Assembly (NCBI RefSeq): GCF_004793635.1
Contig: NZ_SRXV01000001.1
Location: 248,001 to 312,000, forward strand
DNA length: 64,000 nucleotides
From: Marinicauda pacifica
Lineage (GTDB): Bacteria; Pseudomonadota; Alphaproteobacteria; Caulobacterales; Maricaulaceae
Direction of reading: 5' to 3'
Notes under the pieces: generated by a model
Seen by the model: the letters and a program-made list of their open reading frames with translations, nothing else
The model's database searches: none
What the model was told of the DNA's origin: nothing
Program-made: the position numbers and the translations under genes
In this document: positions 33,114-42,657 of the stretch, one piece after another
How the letters are laid out: every line of letters begins with the position of its first letter
Position numbering within the stretch: the stretch's first letter is position 1

Positions 33114-35242
33114 CGTCGGCCTCCCGGCTTCTTGCGCGCGGGGCTGCGCTTCTTCTTCGCGGCCGGGTTGGAGCGCGTGCGATTGCCGCCGGTTGTCGCA
33201 GGCGTGGCGGGTGTCTCTTCCGGCTGGTCTGAGCTCTCCTTCTCGTCGGTGCCTACCAGCGGGGACTCCGGAGCGCTTTCCAGTGGCCGGTTCAGGTCCT
33301 TGGTCTCGCTACCCGCGCCGCCGGCGTTTTCCGGGCCGGACTCCAGCACCTGGTCGGTCACCACGGCCGCTTTCTCTTCCGGCGTCGAGCCGACCGTATC
33401 GTGCGACTTCAGCTCTGGAGAAACGGGCTTCCCGCGCAACCGCGCAACCGCACGCTTGGCCTGCTTCTCAAGCTCGGGCTCGGTGCCGTGGCGGCGCATG
33501 ATCACGTATTGCTGAAGGATCGTCAGGAAGTTGTTCCAGGTCCAGTAGATGATCAGCGCTGCAGCGAAGGGCGCCATGATGATCGTGAAGACGATCGGCA
33601 GGAAGGCGAAAATCTTGCGCTGCATCGGATCGGGCGGGGGCGGGTTCATCGCCTGCTGCGCCCACATCGTCAGGCCCATCGCGATGGGCAGGATGCCGAT
33701 GGCCAGGGTCGAGCCTATGACGGGCAGGCCGGACGGGTCGTAGGGCAATAGGCCGAACAGATTCCAGAGCGTCGTCGGATCCGGGGACGACATGTCGCGG
33801 ATATAGAGGAAGTTGGCGTGCCGCGCGTCGAGCGAGATGAAGACGGTCTTGTAGAGCGCGAAGAAGATCGGAATCTGCGGCAGGATCGGGATGCAGCCAG
33901 CGACCGGATTGATCTTCTCGCGCTTGTACAGCTCCATCATTTCCTGCTGCTGGCGCTGTTTGTCGGATGCGAAGCGCTCGCGGATTTCCTGCATTTTCGG
34001 CGTCACGGCCCGCATCTTCGCCATCGAGGCGAACGCCTTGTTGTTCAGCGGGAAGAGCAGAATCTTCAGTCCGACGACCAGGGCCATGATGGCCAGCCCG
34101 AAATTGCCGAGGATATCGGTCAGCTGGTCGAGGATGAAGAAGAAGGGGCGGGTCATGAACCAGAACATCCCCCAGTCGATCGCCATGTCGAAGCGTTCGA
34201 TGGAGTATTCGTCCTGATAGCGCGTGAGGATCCCGGAATCCTTCGAGCCGCCATAGACAAAGGCGGTGCTGGACAGGGTCTGTCCCGGCGCGATCGTTTC
34301 TGCGGACCGGATATAGTTGGATTCAAATCGCAGATTGTTGTCTTCGCCGCGCACGCGGAACTCGGCATTGACCTGCGGGTCGCCTTCGGGCGCGACCGCC
34401 GCCAGCCAGTATTTGTCCGCGATGCCCATCCAGCCGCCAGTGCCCGAACGCTGGAGCAGGCGTTCGTCTTCCATCTTGCCGTATTTGCGGTCGAAGAAGC
34501 GCGCGTCGACCACGCCGACCGGGCCCTCGTGCAGGATGAAGAAATTCTGCAGGTCGCCGGGCAGGCCATGACGCCGGACAAGGCCGTAGCGGGCCAGGCC
34601 GACCGCGTCGCCGCCTTCGTTCGTGACGCTGTCTTCGAGCGTGAACATGTAGTCGCCATCGACTGAGATCGTGCGTTCGAAGACGAGCCCGCCGGTCCGG
34701 TATTCCAGTGTGACCGGGCTGTCCGGCGTCAGGATATCGCCGCCGGTCTGGGTCCAGACCGTATTCGGGCCGGGCAGGTTCTCCGGCGCGCCGCCGGCGC
34801 CCGACCAGCCACTGATCGCGTAATAGGCGCCTTCCGCGCCCTCCGGGCTGAACAGGGTGACCGGCTCGGGGCTGTCCACAGTCGCGTCGTAGCGCAGCAA
34901 TTCCAGGTCATCCAGCCGGGCGCCGGCCAGGTTGATCGATCCGTGCAGGGCCGGCGTGCGGATCTCGATGCGCTGCGTCCGGCTCAAGGCCTCGTCGCGC
35001 GGCACCATCACACCGGTCGGGCCGGGCGCGATCGAGTTCACGCTGGGTGCGCCGGAGGCGGATGTGGCAGAGGGCGCCTCTCCGCTCGGGCTCCCGGCAT
35101 CGGCGCCGGTTTCGCGTTCCACCTGGGCGGCCTCTTGCGCCTCCCGGCGTTCCTGGATCGGCTGCAGGATGAGGAACTGGTAGCCGAAGATGATGGCGAT
35201 CGCGATCACCACGGCGAGGATCATGTTGCGATTATCGCCCAT
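33110..35242 (-). CDS. yidC: Membrane protein insertase YidC
   Basis: 710 residues from the ATG at 35242. An N-terminal membrane anchor (NMILAVVIAIAIIFGYQF) is followed by the large periplasmic beta-supersandwich domain, then the conserved insertase core with five helices from about residue 365 (DWGMFWFMTRPFFFILDQL..., IMALVVGLKILLFPLN, GCIPILPQIPIFFALYKTVF). The C-terminal tail of about 115 residues is long and ends in a strongly basic KKKRSPARKKPGGRR, likely ribosome-interacting. It is part of the rpmH-rnpA-yidC-engB series. Confidence 0.98.
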   Translation of the reverse strand: MGDNRNMILAVVIAIAIIFGYQFLILQPIQERREAQEAAQVERETGADAGSPSGEAPSATSASGAPSVNSIAPGPTGVMVPRDEALSRTQRIEIRTPALHGSINLAGARLDDLELLRYDATVDSPEPVTLFSPEGAEGAYYAISGWSGAGGAPENLPGPNTVWTQTGGDILTPDSPVTLEYRTGGLVFERTISVDGDYMFTLEDSVTNEGGDAVGLARYGLVRRHGLPGDLQNFFILHEGPVGVVDARFFDRKYGKMEDERLLQRSGTGGWMGIADKYWLAAVAPEGDPQVNAEFRVRGEDNNLRFESNYIRSAETIAPGQTLSSTAFVYGGSKDSGILTRYQDEYSIERFDMAIDWGMFWFMTRPFFFILDQLTDILGNFGLAIMALVVGLKILLFPLNNKAFASMAKMRAVTPKMQEIRERFASDKQRQQQEMMELYKREKINPVAGCIPILPQIPIFFALYKTVFISLDARHANFLYIRDMSSPDPTTLWNLFGLLPYDPSGLPVIGSTLAIGILPIAMGLTMWAQQAMNPPPPDPMQRKIFAFLPIVFTIIMAPFAAALIIYWTWNNFLTILQQYVIMRRHGTEPELEKQAKRAVARLRGKPVSPELKSHDTVGSTPEEKAAVVTDQVLESGPENAGGAGSETKDLNRPLESAPESPLVGTDEKESSDQPEETPATPATTGGNRTRSNPAAKKKRSPARKKPGGRR

Positions 35243-35264
35243 GGGCGGCCCGTTCCTCTTTTTA

Positions 35265-35666
35265 CTAAGACTGGATGGCCCGATTGCCAGGCGTCTCGTC
35301 TGCGCCCGCGTCACGGGGTGGCGCGAGGGTTATCAGCGCGCTTCTCGTATCGTCAAGCAAGTGCTGCCACGCGCGCTCCGGTGTCGCGGCCCGCGCAATG
35401 AAGACATAGTCGGTTCCAGGCTGGCCGTATTCGGGCAGTAACAGCCGGGCGGCCTCGCGCAGGCGGCGTTTGGCACGGTTGCGCACGACCGCGTTGCCGA
35501 TCTTCTTCGTCGCGGTGAATCCGGCGCGCGGCGGGCCGTCGTCATCGCCGCTACGCACCATGGCCTGGACCACGACACCCCGGCGCGCGGCCTTGTCGCC
35601 GTGACGCAAACGTAAAAAATCGCGCCGCGTCTTCAGACGGGCGGCGCGATCTGGGTAATGTAGCAA
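35265..35666 (-). CDS. rnpA: Ribonuclease P protein component
   Basis: 133 residues from a TTG at 35666 with GGGA nearby, 17 nt after rpmH. The N-terminal half is typical (LKTRRDFLRLRHGDKAARRGVVVQAM) and the RNR signature is in NAVVRNRAKRRLREAARLLL. The C-terminal about 25 residues are Ala/Pro/Asp-rich and not conserved. With the RNA subunit it trims tRNA 5' ends. No ATG is available in a plausible place, so the TTG start is probable. Confidence 0.93.
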   Translation of the reverse strand: MLHYPDRAARLKTRRDFLRLRHGDKAARRGVVVQAMVRSGDDDGPPRAGFTATKKIGNAVVRNRAKRRLREAARLLLPEYGQPGTDYVFIARAATPERAWQHLLDDTRSALITLAPPRDAGADETPGNRAIQS

Positions 35667-35683
35667 TCTGTCCCGGAACGCCG

Positions 35684-35818
35684 TTAGGCGCTCAGACGCT
35701 TGCGGCCCTTCGAACGGCGACGCGCGATGACCTGACGGCCTGCCTTGGTCGCCATGCGCGAACGGAAGCCGTGGCGGCGCTTGCGGACGAGATTGGACGG
35801 TTGAAACGTGCGTTTCAC
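35684..35818 (-). CDS. rpmH: 50S ribosomal protein L34
   Basis: 44 residues beginning with a GTG (35818) preceded by AAGGAGAG: (M)[20 protein letters not shown]..., ending [11 protein letters not shown], the full L34 sequence pattern. The in-frame upstream codons belong to the leader. It heads the rpmH-rnpA-yidC-engB transcript. Confidence 0.97.
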   Translation of the reverse strand: MKRTFQPSNLVRKRRHGFRSRMATKAGRQVIARRRSKGRKRLSA

Positions 35819-35883
35819 GGAAGTCTCTCCTTCAAGGAGTGCGCCGGGCCACAGGACCTGGCGCATGCAAAAGCGAGGCGCGG

Positions 35884-35912
35884 GTGATACGGGCCAGCCT
35901 GAACGATGTCAA
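35884..35912 (-). promoter_or_regulatory. rpmH promoter
   Basis: On the minus strand a perfect -35 TTGACA (35912-35907), a 17-nt spacer and TATCAC (35889-35884) lie about 65 nt upstream of the rpmH start. This is a strong match to sigma-70 consensus and fits a highly expressed ribosomal gene. Confidence 0.6.
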
Positions 35913-36049
35913 GGCGGACCGCAGGTTTTGCTGGCGTCCGGCGCAGCATGCGATCACACACTCGTGACGGCGTGGCGAGGAAGCGTCACATCCAAAACCT
36001 GCTCTGATCGCGTATACATCGTCCCAAGCGGCAATCCGAAGGAAATTTC

Positions 36050-36817
36050 ATGACCGAAGCGGGCGAGACCTCGCCGAAGAAGACCTCGCTCCTGCGCCGT
36101 CTTCTGCCGTTAATTCTCATCGCAGTCGGTTTTGGCGTGGCCTACCTGTCCGGCATCTGGAGCGCGGAGGGGCGCGAGCAGATCGCGGCTTTCATCTCTG
36201 GCCTCGATCAGACGGTCGATGACCATTTCTGGCTGATGATGCTGGCCTATCTCGTCTTCTACGCCCTGGCCGTGTCGGTCTCGGTGCCGGGCGCGCTCTG
36301 GTTCACGATTGGCGCGGGCTTCCTGTTCGGGCCGTGGTTCGGCACCGGGGTGGCGATCCTTGGCGCCACGACCGGCGCGACTCTGATCTTCCTGATAACG
36401 CGCTACGCGCTGGCAGACTGGGCGCGCGACAAGTTCAAGGGCCGGATCGAAAAGCTGCGCGCCGGAATGCAGGAAGATGCGCTGAGTTACGTGATCGTCC
36501 TGCGCCTGATTCCCATCATGCCCTTCTTCGTGCTGAACGTGGCGCTGGCGCTCATTTCCATCCCGCTGCGTGCCTATGTTCTGGGCAGCCTCATCGGCAT
36601 GATCCCGGCGGCCTTCGTCTATGCCAGTTTCGGCGCGGGCGGCGCGCGTGCGCTCGAGCAGCTCGCCGCCGAAGAGACACCGGGCCTCTCCGACTTGATC
36701 ACACTGCCCATTCTCCTCGCGATAGGCGGCCTGATCGTCCTGTCGCTCATCCCGATCGTCCTCAAGCGCGTGCGCGGCGGCGTTCCAGGCGAGGACACTG
36801 CCAAGGAAAGCGAATAA
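36050..36817 (+). CDS. TVP38/TMEM64 (VTT domain) membrane protein
   Basis: 255 residues. The VTT/SNARE-associated domain is recognised by ALWFTIGAGFLFGPWFGTGVAILGATTGATLIFLITRY, then ALSYVIVLRLIPIMPFFVLNVALALISIPLRAYVLGSLIGMIP, with re-entrant Gly-rich and Pro-rich segments. About six membrane helices in all. Members of this DedA-related superfamily are proposed lipid scramblases or transporters. AAGGAA precedes the ATG. Its stop touches the start of the flavoprotein reductase with no gap, a pairing seen in many bacteria. Confidence 0.92.
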   Translation: MTEAGETSPKKTSLLRRLLPLILIAVGFGVAYLSGIWSAEGREQIAAFISGLDQTVDDHFWLMMLAYLVFYALAVSVSVPGALWFTIGAGFLFGPWFGTGVAILGATTGATLIFLITRYALADWARDKFKGRIEKLRAGMQEDALSYVIVLRLIPIMPFFVLNVALALISIPLRAYVLGSLIGMIPAAFVYASFGAGGARALEQLAAEETPGLSDLITLPILLAIGGLIVLSLIPIVLKRVRGGVPGEDTAKESE

Positions 36818-38239
36818 ATGACCGTAATCCGCATCAAGGCCGATCTGTGTGTGATCGGCGCCGGTTCGGCCGGCCTCACCGTGGCGAGCGGTGCCGCCCA
36901 GCTGGGCCGAAAGGTCGTGTTGTTCGAAAAGGGGGAGATGGGCGGCGATTGCCTGAATTATGGCTGCGTGCCCTCTAAAGCGCTCCTGACGGCAGCCCAT
37001 CACGCGTACGCGGTGCGCACGGGCGCGCGCATGGGTGTCTGTGCCAGCGAGCCGGAAATCGATTTTGCGAAGGTCCGTGCACACATCCAGCGTGCCATTG
37101 ATGCCATTCACCCCAACGACTCCCAGGAGCGGTTCGAGGCTCTGGGGGTCACCGTCATTCGCGAACATGCCAGCTTCGTGGATGAGCGCACGGTGCGCTC
37201 CGAGACCCGCGAGGTCGTCGCCAAGCGCTTCGTCCTTGCAACCGGCACCCGCGCCCGCATCCCCCCGATCGACGGGCTGGATCGGGTCGACTACCTGACC
37301 AACGCCAATATCTGGGACCTTGAGACGCGCCCCGATCGTCTTGTCATTCTGGGCGGCGGGCCGATCGGATGCGAGCTCGGCCAGGCGTTTCGCCGGCTGG
37401 GGGCCGAGGTCACCATCATCGAGGCCGACCGCCTTCTGGGCCGTATGGATGCAGATCATGCCGGACGAGTGCGAGAGGCGCTGATCAACGATGGCGTCGA
37501 CCTGACCGAGGGCTCAAAGGCAGCGCGCGTCGACGGCACCGCCACGGATGTTTCCGTGACGTTGGACGATGGGCGCCGTGTGACCGGCAGTCATCTTCTC
37601 GTGGCGATCGGGCGGGAGCCCGTATTTGACGGTCTGGGCCTGGAGGCGGCGGGGATCGAGACCGACGAAGCCGGGCTCGTCTGCGACGACAAGCTCAAGA
37701 CAGGCAATCCGCGGGTCTTTGCTGCCGGCGACATAGCGGGCAAGGGCGCGTTGACCCATCTCGCCGGCTGGCATGGCTCGGTGATCGTTCGCAATCTGTA
37801 TTTCGGCCTGCCCACCAAGCAATCCTCGGCCGCGATCCCGGCGGCAGTCTATACCGATCCGCCCCTGGCCCAGATCGGTCTGACCGAAGCGGGTGCCCGG
37901 GAGCGTCACGGTGATGACATCTCGGTGGCCAGCGCCGCCTTTGACGACAATGACCGGGCCATCGCCGAGGGACTGGAGACCGGCGGCGTCAAGCTGATCC
38001 TGGGCAAGGGCGGCAAGGTGCTGGGGGCATCCATCGTTGGCGAGCGCGCGGACGACTTGCTGCAGATCGTGTCCCTCACGGTGCACAAGGGCGGCAAGGT
38101 TCGCGATCTGACCGAGGCAATCGCCCCCTATCCGACCCGCGGCGAGATCTGGAAGCACGCCGCCAATGCGCACTTCCAGCCGGTCGTTTTCGGTCGCTGG
38201 GCAAAAATGTGGGCGGGGCTCCTCTCGCGCTTCCACTAG
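36818..38239 (+). CDS. Mercuric-reductase-like FAD-dependent disulfide oxidoreductase
   Basis: 473 residues. FAD site CVIGAGSAGLTVASGAAQLG, redox-active disulfide GDCLNYGCVPSKAL (C-x4-C), NAD(P)H site LVILGGGPIGCELGQAF, second FAD motif PRVFAAGDIAG and a C-terminal dimerisation domain. The His-Pro pair of the active site from the partner subunit is altered: EAIAPYPTRGEIW has Ala where His is usual. It lacks the HMA domain and C-terminal Cys pair of true mercuric reductases, so mercury reduction is not implied. Directly coupled to the TVP38 gene. Confidence 0.88.
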   Translation: MTVIRIKADLCVIGAGSAGLTVASGAAQLGRKVVLFEKGEMGGDCLNYGCVPSKALLTAAHHAYAVRTGARMGVCASEPEIDFAKVRAHIQRAIDAIHPNDSQERFEALGVTVIREHASFVDERTVRSETREVVAKRFVLATGTRARIPPIDGLDRVDYLTNANIWDLETRPDRLVILGGGPIGCELGQAFRRLGAEVTIIEADRLLGRMDADHAGRVREALINDGVDLTEGSKAARVDGTATDVSVTLDDGRRVTGSHLLVAIGREPVFDGLGLEAAGIETDEAGLVCDDKLKTGNPRVFAAGDIAGKGALTHLAGWHGSVIVRNLYFGLPTKQSSAAIPAAVYTDPPLAQIGLTEAGARERHGDDISVASAAFDDNDRAIAEGLETGGVKLILGKGGKVLGASIVGERADDLLQIVSLTVHKGGKVRDLTEAIAPYPTRGEIWKHAANAHFQPVVFGRWAKMWAGLLSRFH

Positions 38240-38262
38240 CGCCTCCTACATTAGGGGCAATG

Positions 38263-39714
38263 ATGGATTCGCGGCCTCCACCAGTCCGGATCGGCACCGT
38301 GCAGCGTTCGCGCGCTGCGCTGTCGGCCGTGCGCCGTGCGGCGACCTCGCTGCCGGGCAAGTTGCTGGGCCTGACGGTCGGCTTCGTTCTGCTGGCCGAA
38401 ATCCTCATCTTCCTGCCCAGCGCCGCCGCATTCCGTACCGAATGGCTTCAGGACCGGGCCCAGTCTGCCCACCTGGCAGCCATTGCCGCAGAAAATGCCG
38501 CCGGGGCCATGCCGAGTGAGGACATGGTCATGGAATTGCTCGACGGCGCGGACGTTGTCGCCGTGGGCCGGGTCTATGGCGGCGTCAACGAACTGGTCCT
38601 GGGCGGTGACGTGCAAGGCGAGCTGGTGCGCGCCGACCTGACCGACACGTCTTTGTTCGAAAGCATCCGCGCCGCCTGCGCCACGCTGCTCGCCCCCAGG
38701 GGGCGTTTCATCAATATCTGGGCGATGCCAGAAACCCGGCCCGACGAGCGCATCTCCGTCATCGTGCGCGAAGAACCCCTGCGCGAGGCGCTCATCGCCT
38801 TCTCCCTGCGCATCGCGGGCCTCTCCATCTTCATCTCGCTGGTCACGGGCAGCCTGATCTATGTCTCGCTTCTCTACCTGCTGGTGCGGCCCATGCGCCG
38901 CTTGGCACGGGCCATGACCGCCTTTCAAGAAGACCCGGCCGATCCGGCGCGCAACTATATCGCGTCGGCGCGAAGCGACGAGATCGGAGACTCCGAACGG
39001 GCGCTGGCGGCCATGCAGGCCGATGTGCAGATGGCCTTCCGGCAGCGCGAGCACCTGGCGGCGCTAGGCGGAGCGGTGGCCAAGATCAATCACGATTTGC
39101 GCAATGTCCTGTCCTCGGCCCAGCTGATTTCGGACCGGCTCGCCGCTAACAGCGATGCGCGTGTCGCGGCGATGGGCGCGCGCCTGGTGCGCGCCATTGA
39201 TCGCGGCGTGCGCCTGTGTACCGAAACGCTGGAATACGGCCGTTCGAGAGAACGCGAGGCCGAGCCGGTCGAGGTGTGCCTGCGCGATGCCGCCGACGAT
39301 GCGGCCGGAGATGCGTTTGCCGCGCTCGGCCCGGTCGATTGGCGCAACACGATCGCCGCCGACATCCGGGTGAGCGCCGATCCCGATCATCTTCACCGCA
39401 TCTTTCTGAACCTGTTCCGAAACAGCCTCCAGGCGATGGACTCCCAGCCCGACGCCTGCCTGCGGGTCAGCGCGCGCGAGGAAGATGGCCGCGTGGTCAC
39501 CGAAATCCACGACATCGGCCCGGGCATCCCGGCCCGGGTGCGCGAGACCCTGTTCCAGCCTTTCTCCGTCACCGGCTCGTCGGGCGGGACCGGTCTCGGC
39601 CTGTCGATTGCCCGCGAACTCGCGCGGGCCTTGGGCGGCGACGTCTCACTCGCGCGCTCGAATGACAGCGGCAGCGTATTTGAACTGGCGCTCCGGCGGG
39701 GCGCAAGCGGCTAG
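38263..39714 (+). CDS. Membrane-bound sensor histidine kinase
   Basis: 483 residues from the ATG at 38263 (an adjacent ATG at 38260 is equally possible). Two membrane helices (LLGLTVGFVLLAEILIFLP and about IAGLSIFISLVTGSLIYVSLLYLLV) bracket a periplasmic sensor region. HAMP-like region, then the phospho-acceptor KINHDLRNVLSSAQLI, and the ATPase domain with HRIFLNLFRNSLQAM (N box), EIHDIGPGIP (G1) and GGTGLGLSIARELA (G2). No response regulator gene is adjacent, so the partner is unknown. Confidence 0.93.
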   Translation: MDSRPPPVRIGTVQRSRAALSAVRRAATSLPGKLLGLTVGFVLLAEILIFLPSAAAFRTEWLQDRAQSAHLAAIAAENAAGAMPSEDMVMELLDGADVVAVGRVYGGVNELVLGGDVQGELVRADLTDTSLFESIRAACATLLAPRGRFINIWAMPETRPDERISVIVREEPLREALIAFSLRIAGLSIFISLVTGSLIYVSLLYLLVRPMRRLARAMTAFQEDPADPARNYIASARSDEIGDSERALAAMQADVQMAFRQREHLAALGGAVAKINHDLRNVLSSAQLISDRLAANSDARVAAMGARLVRAIDRGVRLCTETLEYGRSREREAEPVEVCLRDAADDAAGDAFAALGPVDWRNTIAADIRVSADPDHLHRIFLNLFRNSLQAMDSQPDACLRVSAREEDGRVVTEIHDIGPGIPARVRETLFQPFSVTGSSGGTGLGLSIARELARALGGDVSLARSNDSGSVFELALRRGASG

Positions 39715-39717
39715 GGT

Positions 39718-41466
39718 CTAGTCCTCGCCCAGCCCCCGGACCGTGCCGTCCCGTCGCGGGTCGGCGCCGCCCACCAGCCCGTCCTCGGTCTGGCGTACGA
39801 TGTGGATGCCGGAGGTTTCACCCTGACCGCCGCGGACCTCATGTCCGAACTCGCGCAGCGTCTCGATCTTCGACCCCTCGAACCCAGCCTCGATGCTCAC
39901 CACATCGCCGCGCGCAACGACATTTGAAAGCGCAGCTGCGGCATCGGGGGAAAGATCCCAGTCCAGCATGCCCACCAGCGACTTGGCCGTGTAGGCGATG
40001 ATGGAGTTGCCGCCCGGCGATCCGGTGGCCAGGACAAACTCGTTATCCGGCGTCAGCACGATGGTCGGCGACATGGACGAGCGTGGGCGCTTTCCCGGCG
40101 CGGCGGCGTTGGCCCGCAGCCGTCCGTCCTCGTCGCGCGGCTCGAACGCGAAGTCGGTCAGCTGGTTGTTCAGGAAGAACCCGCCCTGGGTCATGCGATT
40201 ATTGCCGAAAGGACTTTCCACCGTGGTCGTCATCGAGATCGCATTGCCCTGCGCATCCACGATCACGAAATGGCTGGTCCCGGGCGCATCGTCGGAACCG
40301 TCCACTGCCGCTTGCGGAGCGCCGGGCGGCGTGCCGGCCTCGGCGCTCGCTATTGCCTGGTTCAGCGCGATCGCGTCGGCGCGCGCGTTGAGGTAGGCCT
40401 CGTCCAGCAGGCCCTCGACCGGGACGTCGGCATAGGCAGGATCGCCGACATACCGGTCGCGATCCGCATAGGCCAGGCGGCTGGCCTCGATGAAGAGGTG
40501 CCAGCCCGTGGCGCTTTCCGGCCCGAAAGCACTCATCTCGAAGTTTTCCAGCATCCCCATGATCGCGCCGACGGCGACCCCGCCGGACGCGGGCGGCGGC
40601 GCTCCACAGATCTGCAGCTCGCGATAGGGCGTGCACAACGCCTCGCGGCGCAGCGGCTCGTAGCCGGCCAGGTCCTCCATCGTCAGATAGCCGGGCAGGG
40701 GGCGTTCGGAGGCAGCGTCCACAATGCCCTGGGCGATCTCGCCAGTGTAGAAATTGCGCCAGTCCTCGCCGATGGCGCGCAGGGTGTCCGCATAGGCCGG
40801 ATTGGTCACCACCTGGCTGACGGCAAGCGCGTCGCCATTCTCATCGAAGAGATAGCGCGCGCTGGGCTGGCGCTCGTCGATCTGGGTGACTTCGGCCACG
40901 CGCGAGGCGATCTGGTGGAGGCGCGGCGCAACGGCGAATCCTTCTTCCGCCAGATGGGCCGCATAGGTGAAGCCGTCAGCCCAGGCGCGTGTTCCGTGGT
41001 CGTCGTGCGCCATGGCCAGCATGGCGATCACGCCCGGAACGCCGGTGGACCGGCCCGACTGCCAGGCTTCCATGAAGGAGAGCGGATCGCCCTCATCGTC
41101 CAGAAACAGCGTCTCGTCGATCTGGGCCGGCGCGGTCTCGCGCCCGTCATAGACGGTCAGGGCGCGGTCGCTCGCGTCGTAATAGACCATGAACGCACCC
41201 CCGCCGATGCCGGAGCTTTGCGGCTCGACCAGGCCCAGAACACTCTGCACGGCAATCGCGGCGTCCACCGCATGACCGCCATCGCGCAAGGCTTCCAGCC
41301 CGGCTTCGACGGCCAGCGGATGGGCAGCGGCTACCATGGCCTCGCGCTGGGCCTGGTTGCCGGTACGGGCGTTCTCTGGCGGGGAAACAGCGTCCTCGCC
41401 GGCGAAGTTGCAGGCGCTGACCAGCGCAAGGGCGGGCAGGCTCAGGAATACAGACAGTCTCGACAT
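39718..41466 (-). CDS. ggt: Gamma-glutamyltransferase
   Basis: 582 residues with a lipoprotein-type leader (MSRLSVFLSLPALALVSAC, lipobox VSAC). The autoprocessing nucleophile Thr is in DAPGTSHFVIVDAQGNAISMTTTVESPFGN, where the small subunit would begin. The substrate-binding Arg region (YDGRETAPAQIDETLF) and ASGGVAVGAIMGMLE are conserved, as is the Gly-Gly loop STMSPTIVL-like piece (RSSMSPTIVLTPD). It cleaves glutathione and other gamma-glutamyl compounds in the periplasm. Probably membrane-anchored. Confidence 0.95.
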   Translation of the reverse strand: MSRLSVFLSLPALALVSACNFAGEDAVSPPENARTGNQAQREAMVAAAHPLAVEAGLEALRDGGHAVDAAIAVQSVLGLVEPQSSGIGGGAFMVYYDASDRALTVYDGRETAPAQIDETLFLDDEGDPLSFMEAWQSGRSTGVPGVIAMLAMAHDDHGTRAWADGFTYAAHLAEEGFAVAPRLHQIASRVAEVTQIDERQPSARYLFDENGDALAVSQVVTNPAYADTLRAIGEDWRNFYTGEIAQGIVDAASERPLPGYLTMEDLAGYEPLRREALCTPYRELQICGAPPPASGGVAVGAIMGMLENFEMSAFGPESATGWHLFIEASRLAYADRDRYVGDPAYADVPVEGLLDEAYLNARADAIALNQAIASAEAGTPPGAPQAAVDGSDDAPGTSHFVIVDAQGNAISMTTTVESPFGNNRMTQGGFFLNNQLTDFAFEPRDEDGRLRANAAAPGKRPRSSMSPTIVLTPDNEFVLATGSPGGNSIIAYTAKSLVGMLDWDLSPDAAAALSNVVARGDVVSIEAGFEGSKIETLREFGHEVRGGQGETSGIHIVRQTEDGLVGGADPRRDGTVRGLGED

Positions 41467-41537
41467 CGGGTTCGCCCTTGCGGTTCACGTATGAAGCCGC
41501 ACCATAGCGTGCTCGGAACCATGAGAAAGGCCCGGAG

Positions 41538-42524
41538 ATGATCAAAACCGGCACGCATAACGATCTCACCGATATTGCGGGTGTGACCGTCGGCCAGTCT
41601 GTCGATGAAACCGCGCGTACCGGGGTCACGGTGATGGTGGCCGAACGCGCCATGACCGCAGCGGTCGACGTGCGCGGAGGCGGGCCGGGAACGCGTGAAA
41701 CCGATGCGCTCGCGCCCGGCGGGCTGGTGGGCCAGGTCGATGCCATCGTGCTGGCGGGCGGGTCGGTCTATGGCTTGGCGGCCGCGGATGGCGTCTGCGC
41801 CGGGCTCGGCGCGGCCGGGCGCGGTTTTGCGCTGATGGATACGCCTGGGGTTCCGCGCTCGCCGATCGTGCCGGCCGCCATTCTCTACGATCTGGCCAAT
41901 GGCGGCGACAAGGCCTGGGGAGAAACCCCGCCTTATCGCGCGCTCGGCCTTCAAGCGCTGAAGGCCGCGTCGGACCGGCCGGTCGAGCTTGGCCGGGCCG
42001 GAGCCGGCTTCGGGGCCATGGCCGGCACCGATCCGGGCGGCACTGGATCGGCGAGCGCCATGACGTCTGACGGCTACACGGTCGGCGCCCTCGTCTGCGT
42101 GAACAGTTTCGGCTCGGTCCGCATTCCTGGCAGCGACGCCTTCTGGGCTAACCCTTTCGAGATCGGGGACGAGTTCGGCGGTGTGCGCCCCCCGCACGGC
42201 CACCGGTTCGGCGCGGAGGACTGGGGCGCGGCCAAGCTCAATCCCGGTGCGCGCGAGAACACCACCATTGCGATCGTGGCGACCGATGCGGCGCTGACGC
42301 GCGATCAGGCGCGCCGCCTCGCCGTGATGGCCCAGGACGGGCTGGCGCGTGCCATCCGCCCGGTTCACACGCCATTTGACGGCGATGTGGTTTTTGCCGT
42401 CTCGACCGGGGACAAGGTGCTGGCCGATCCCGAAATGGTCACGCTTGCCCGGTTGGGCGCGCTGTGCGCCGACACACTGACCCGGGCGGTCGCGCGCGCT
42501 GTGTTCGCGTCGGCGGGCCGGTAG
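41538..42524 (+). CDS. P1-family (DmpA/S58-type) peptidase
   Basis: 328 residues. LTDIAGVTVGQSVDETARTGVTVMVAE, VDVRGGGPGTRETDAL and DAIVLAGGSVYGLAAADGV are landmarks of the DmpA-like N-terminal nucleophile family. GALVCVNSFGSV carries the region where the autoprocessing Ser occurs (residues near NSFGS). Characterised members include D-aminopeptidases and beta-peptidases, and some relatives work on cyclic amides; the specificity cannot be judged. It diverges from ggt. Confidence 0.88.
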   Translation: MIKTGTHNDLTDIAGVTVGQSVDETARTGVTVMVAERAMTAAVDVRGGGPGTRETDALAPGGLVGQVDAIVLAGGSVYGLAAADGVCAGLGAAGRGFALMDTPGVPRSPIVPAAILYDLANGGDKAWGETPPYRALGLQALKAASDRPVELGRAGAGFGAMAGTDPGGTGSASAMTSDGYTVGALVCVNSFGSVRIPGSDAFWANPFEIGDEFGGVRPPHGHRFGAEDWGAAKLNPGARENTTIAIVATDAALTRDQARRLAVMAQDGLARAIRPVHTPFDGDVVFAVSTGDKVLADPEMVTLARLGALCADTLTRAVARAVFASAGR

Positions 42525-42657
42525 CGGCGAACCTTACAGAACGGCAAGGTTCGTACTGGTCTCACCGGGCGGCTGTGATATGAATTATGACACTGCACGC
42601 AAGACTCCCGCTTGGGGCGGGGGGAGTCGGAGCAGTTTGGACAGGAGTTAGGGACAC

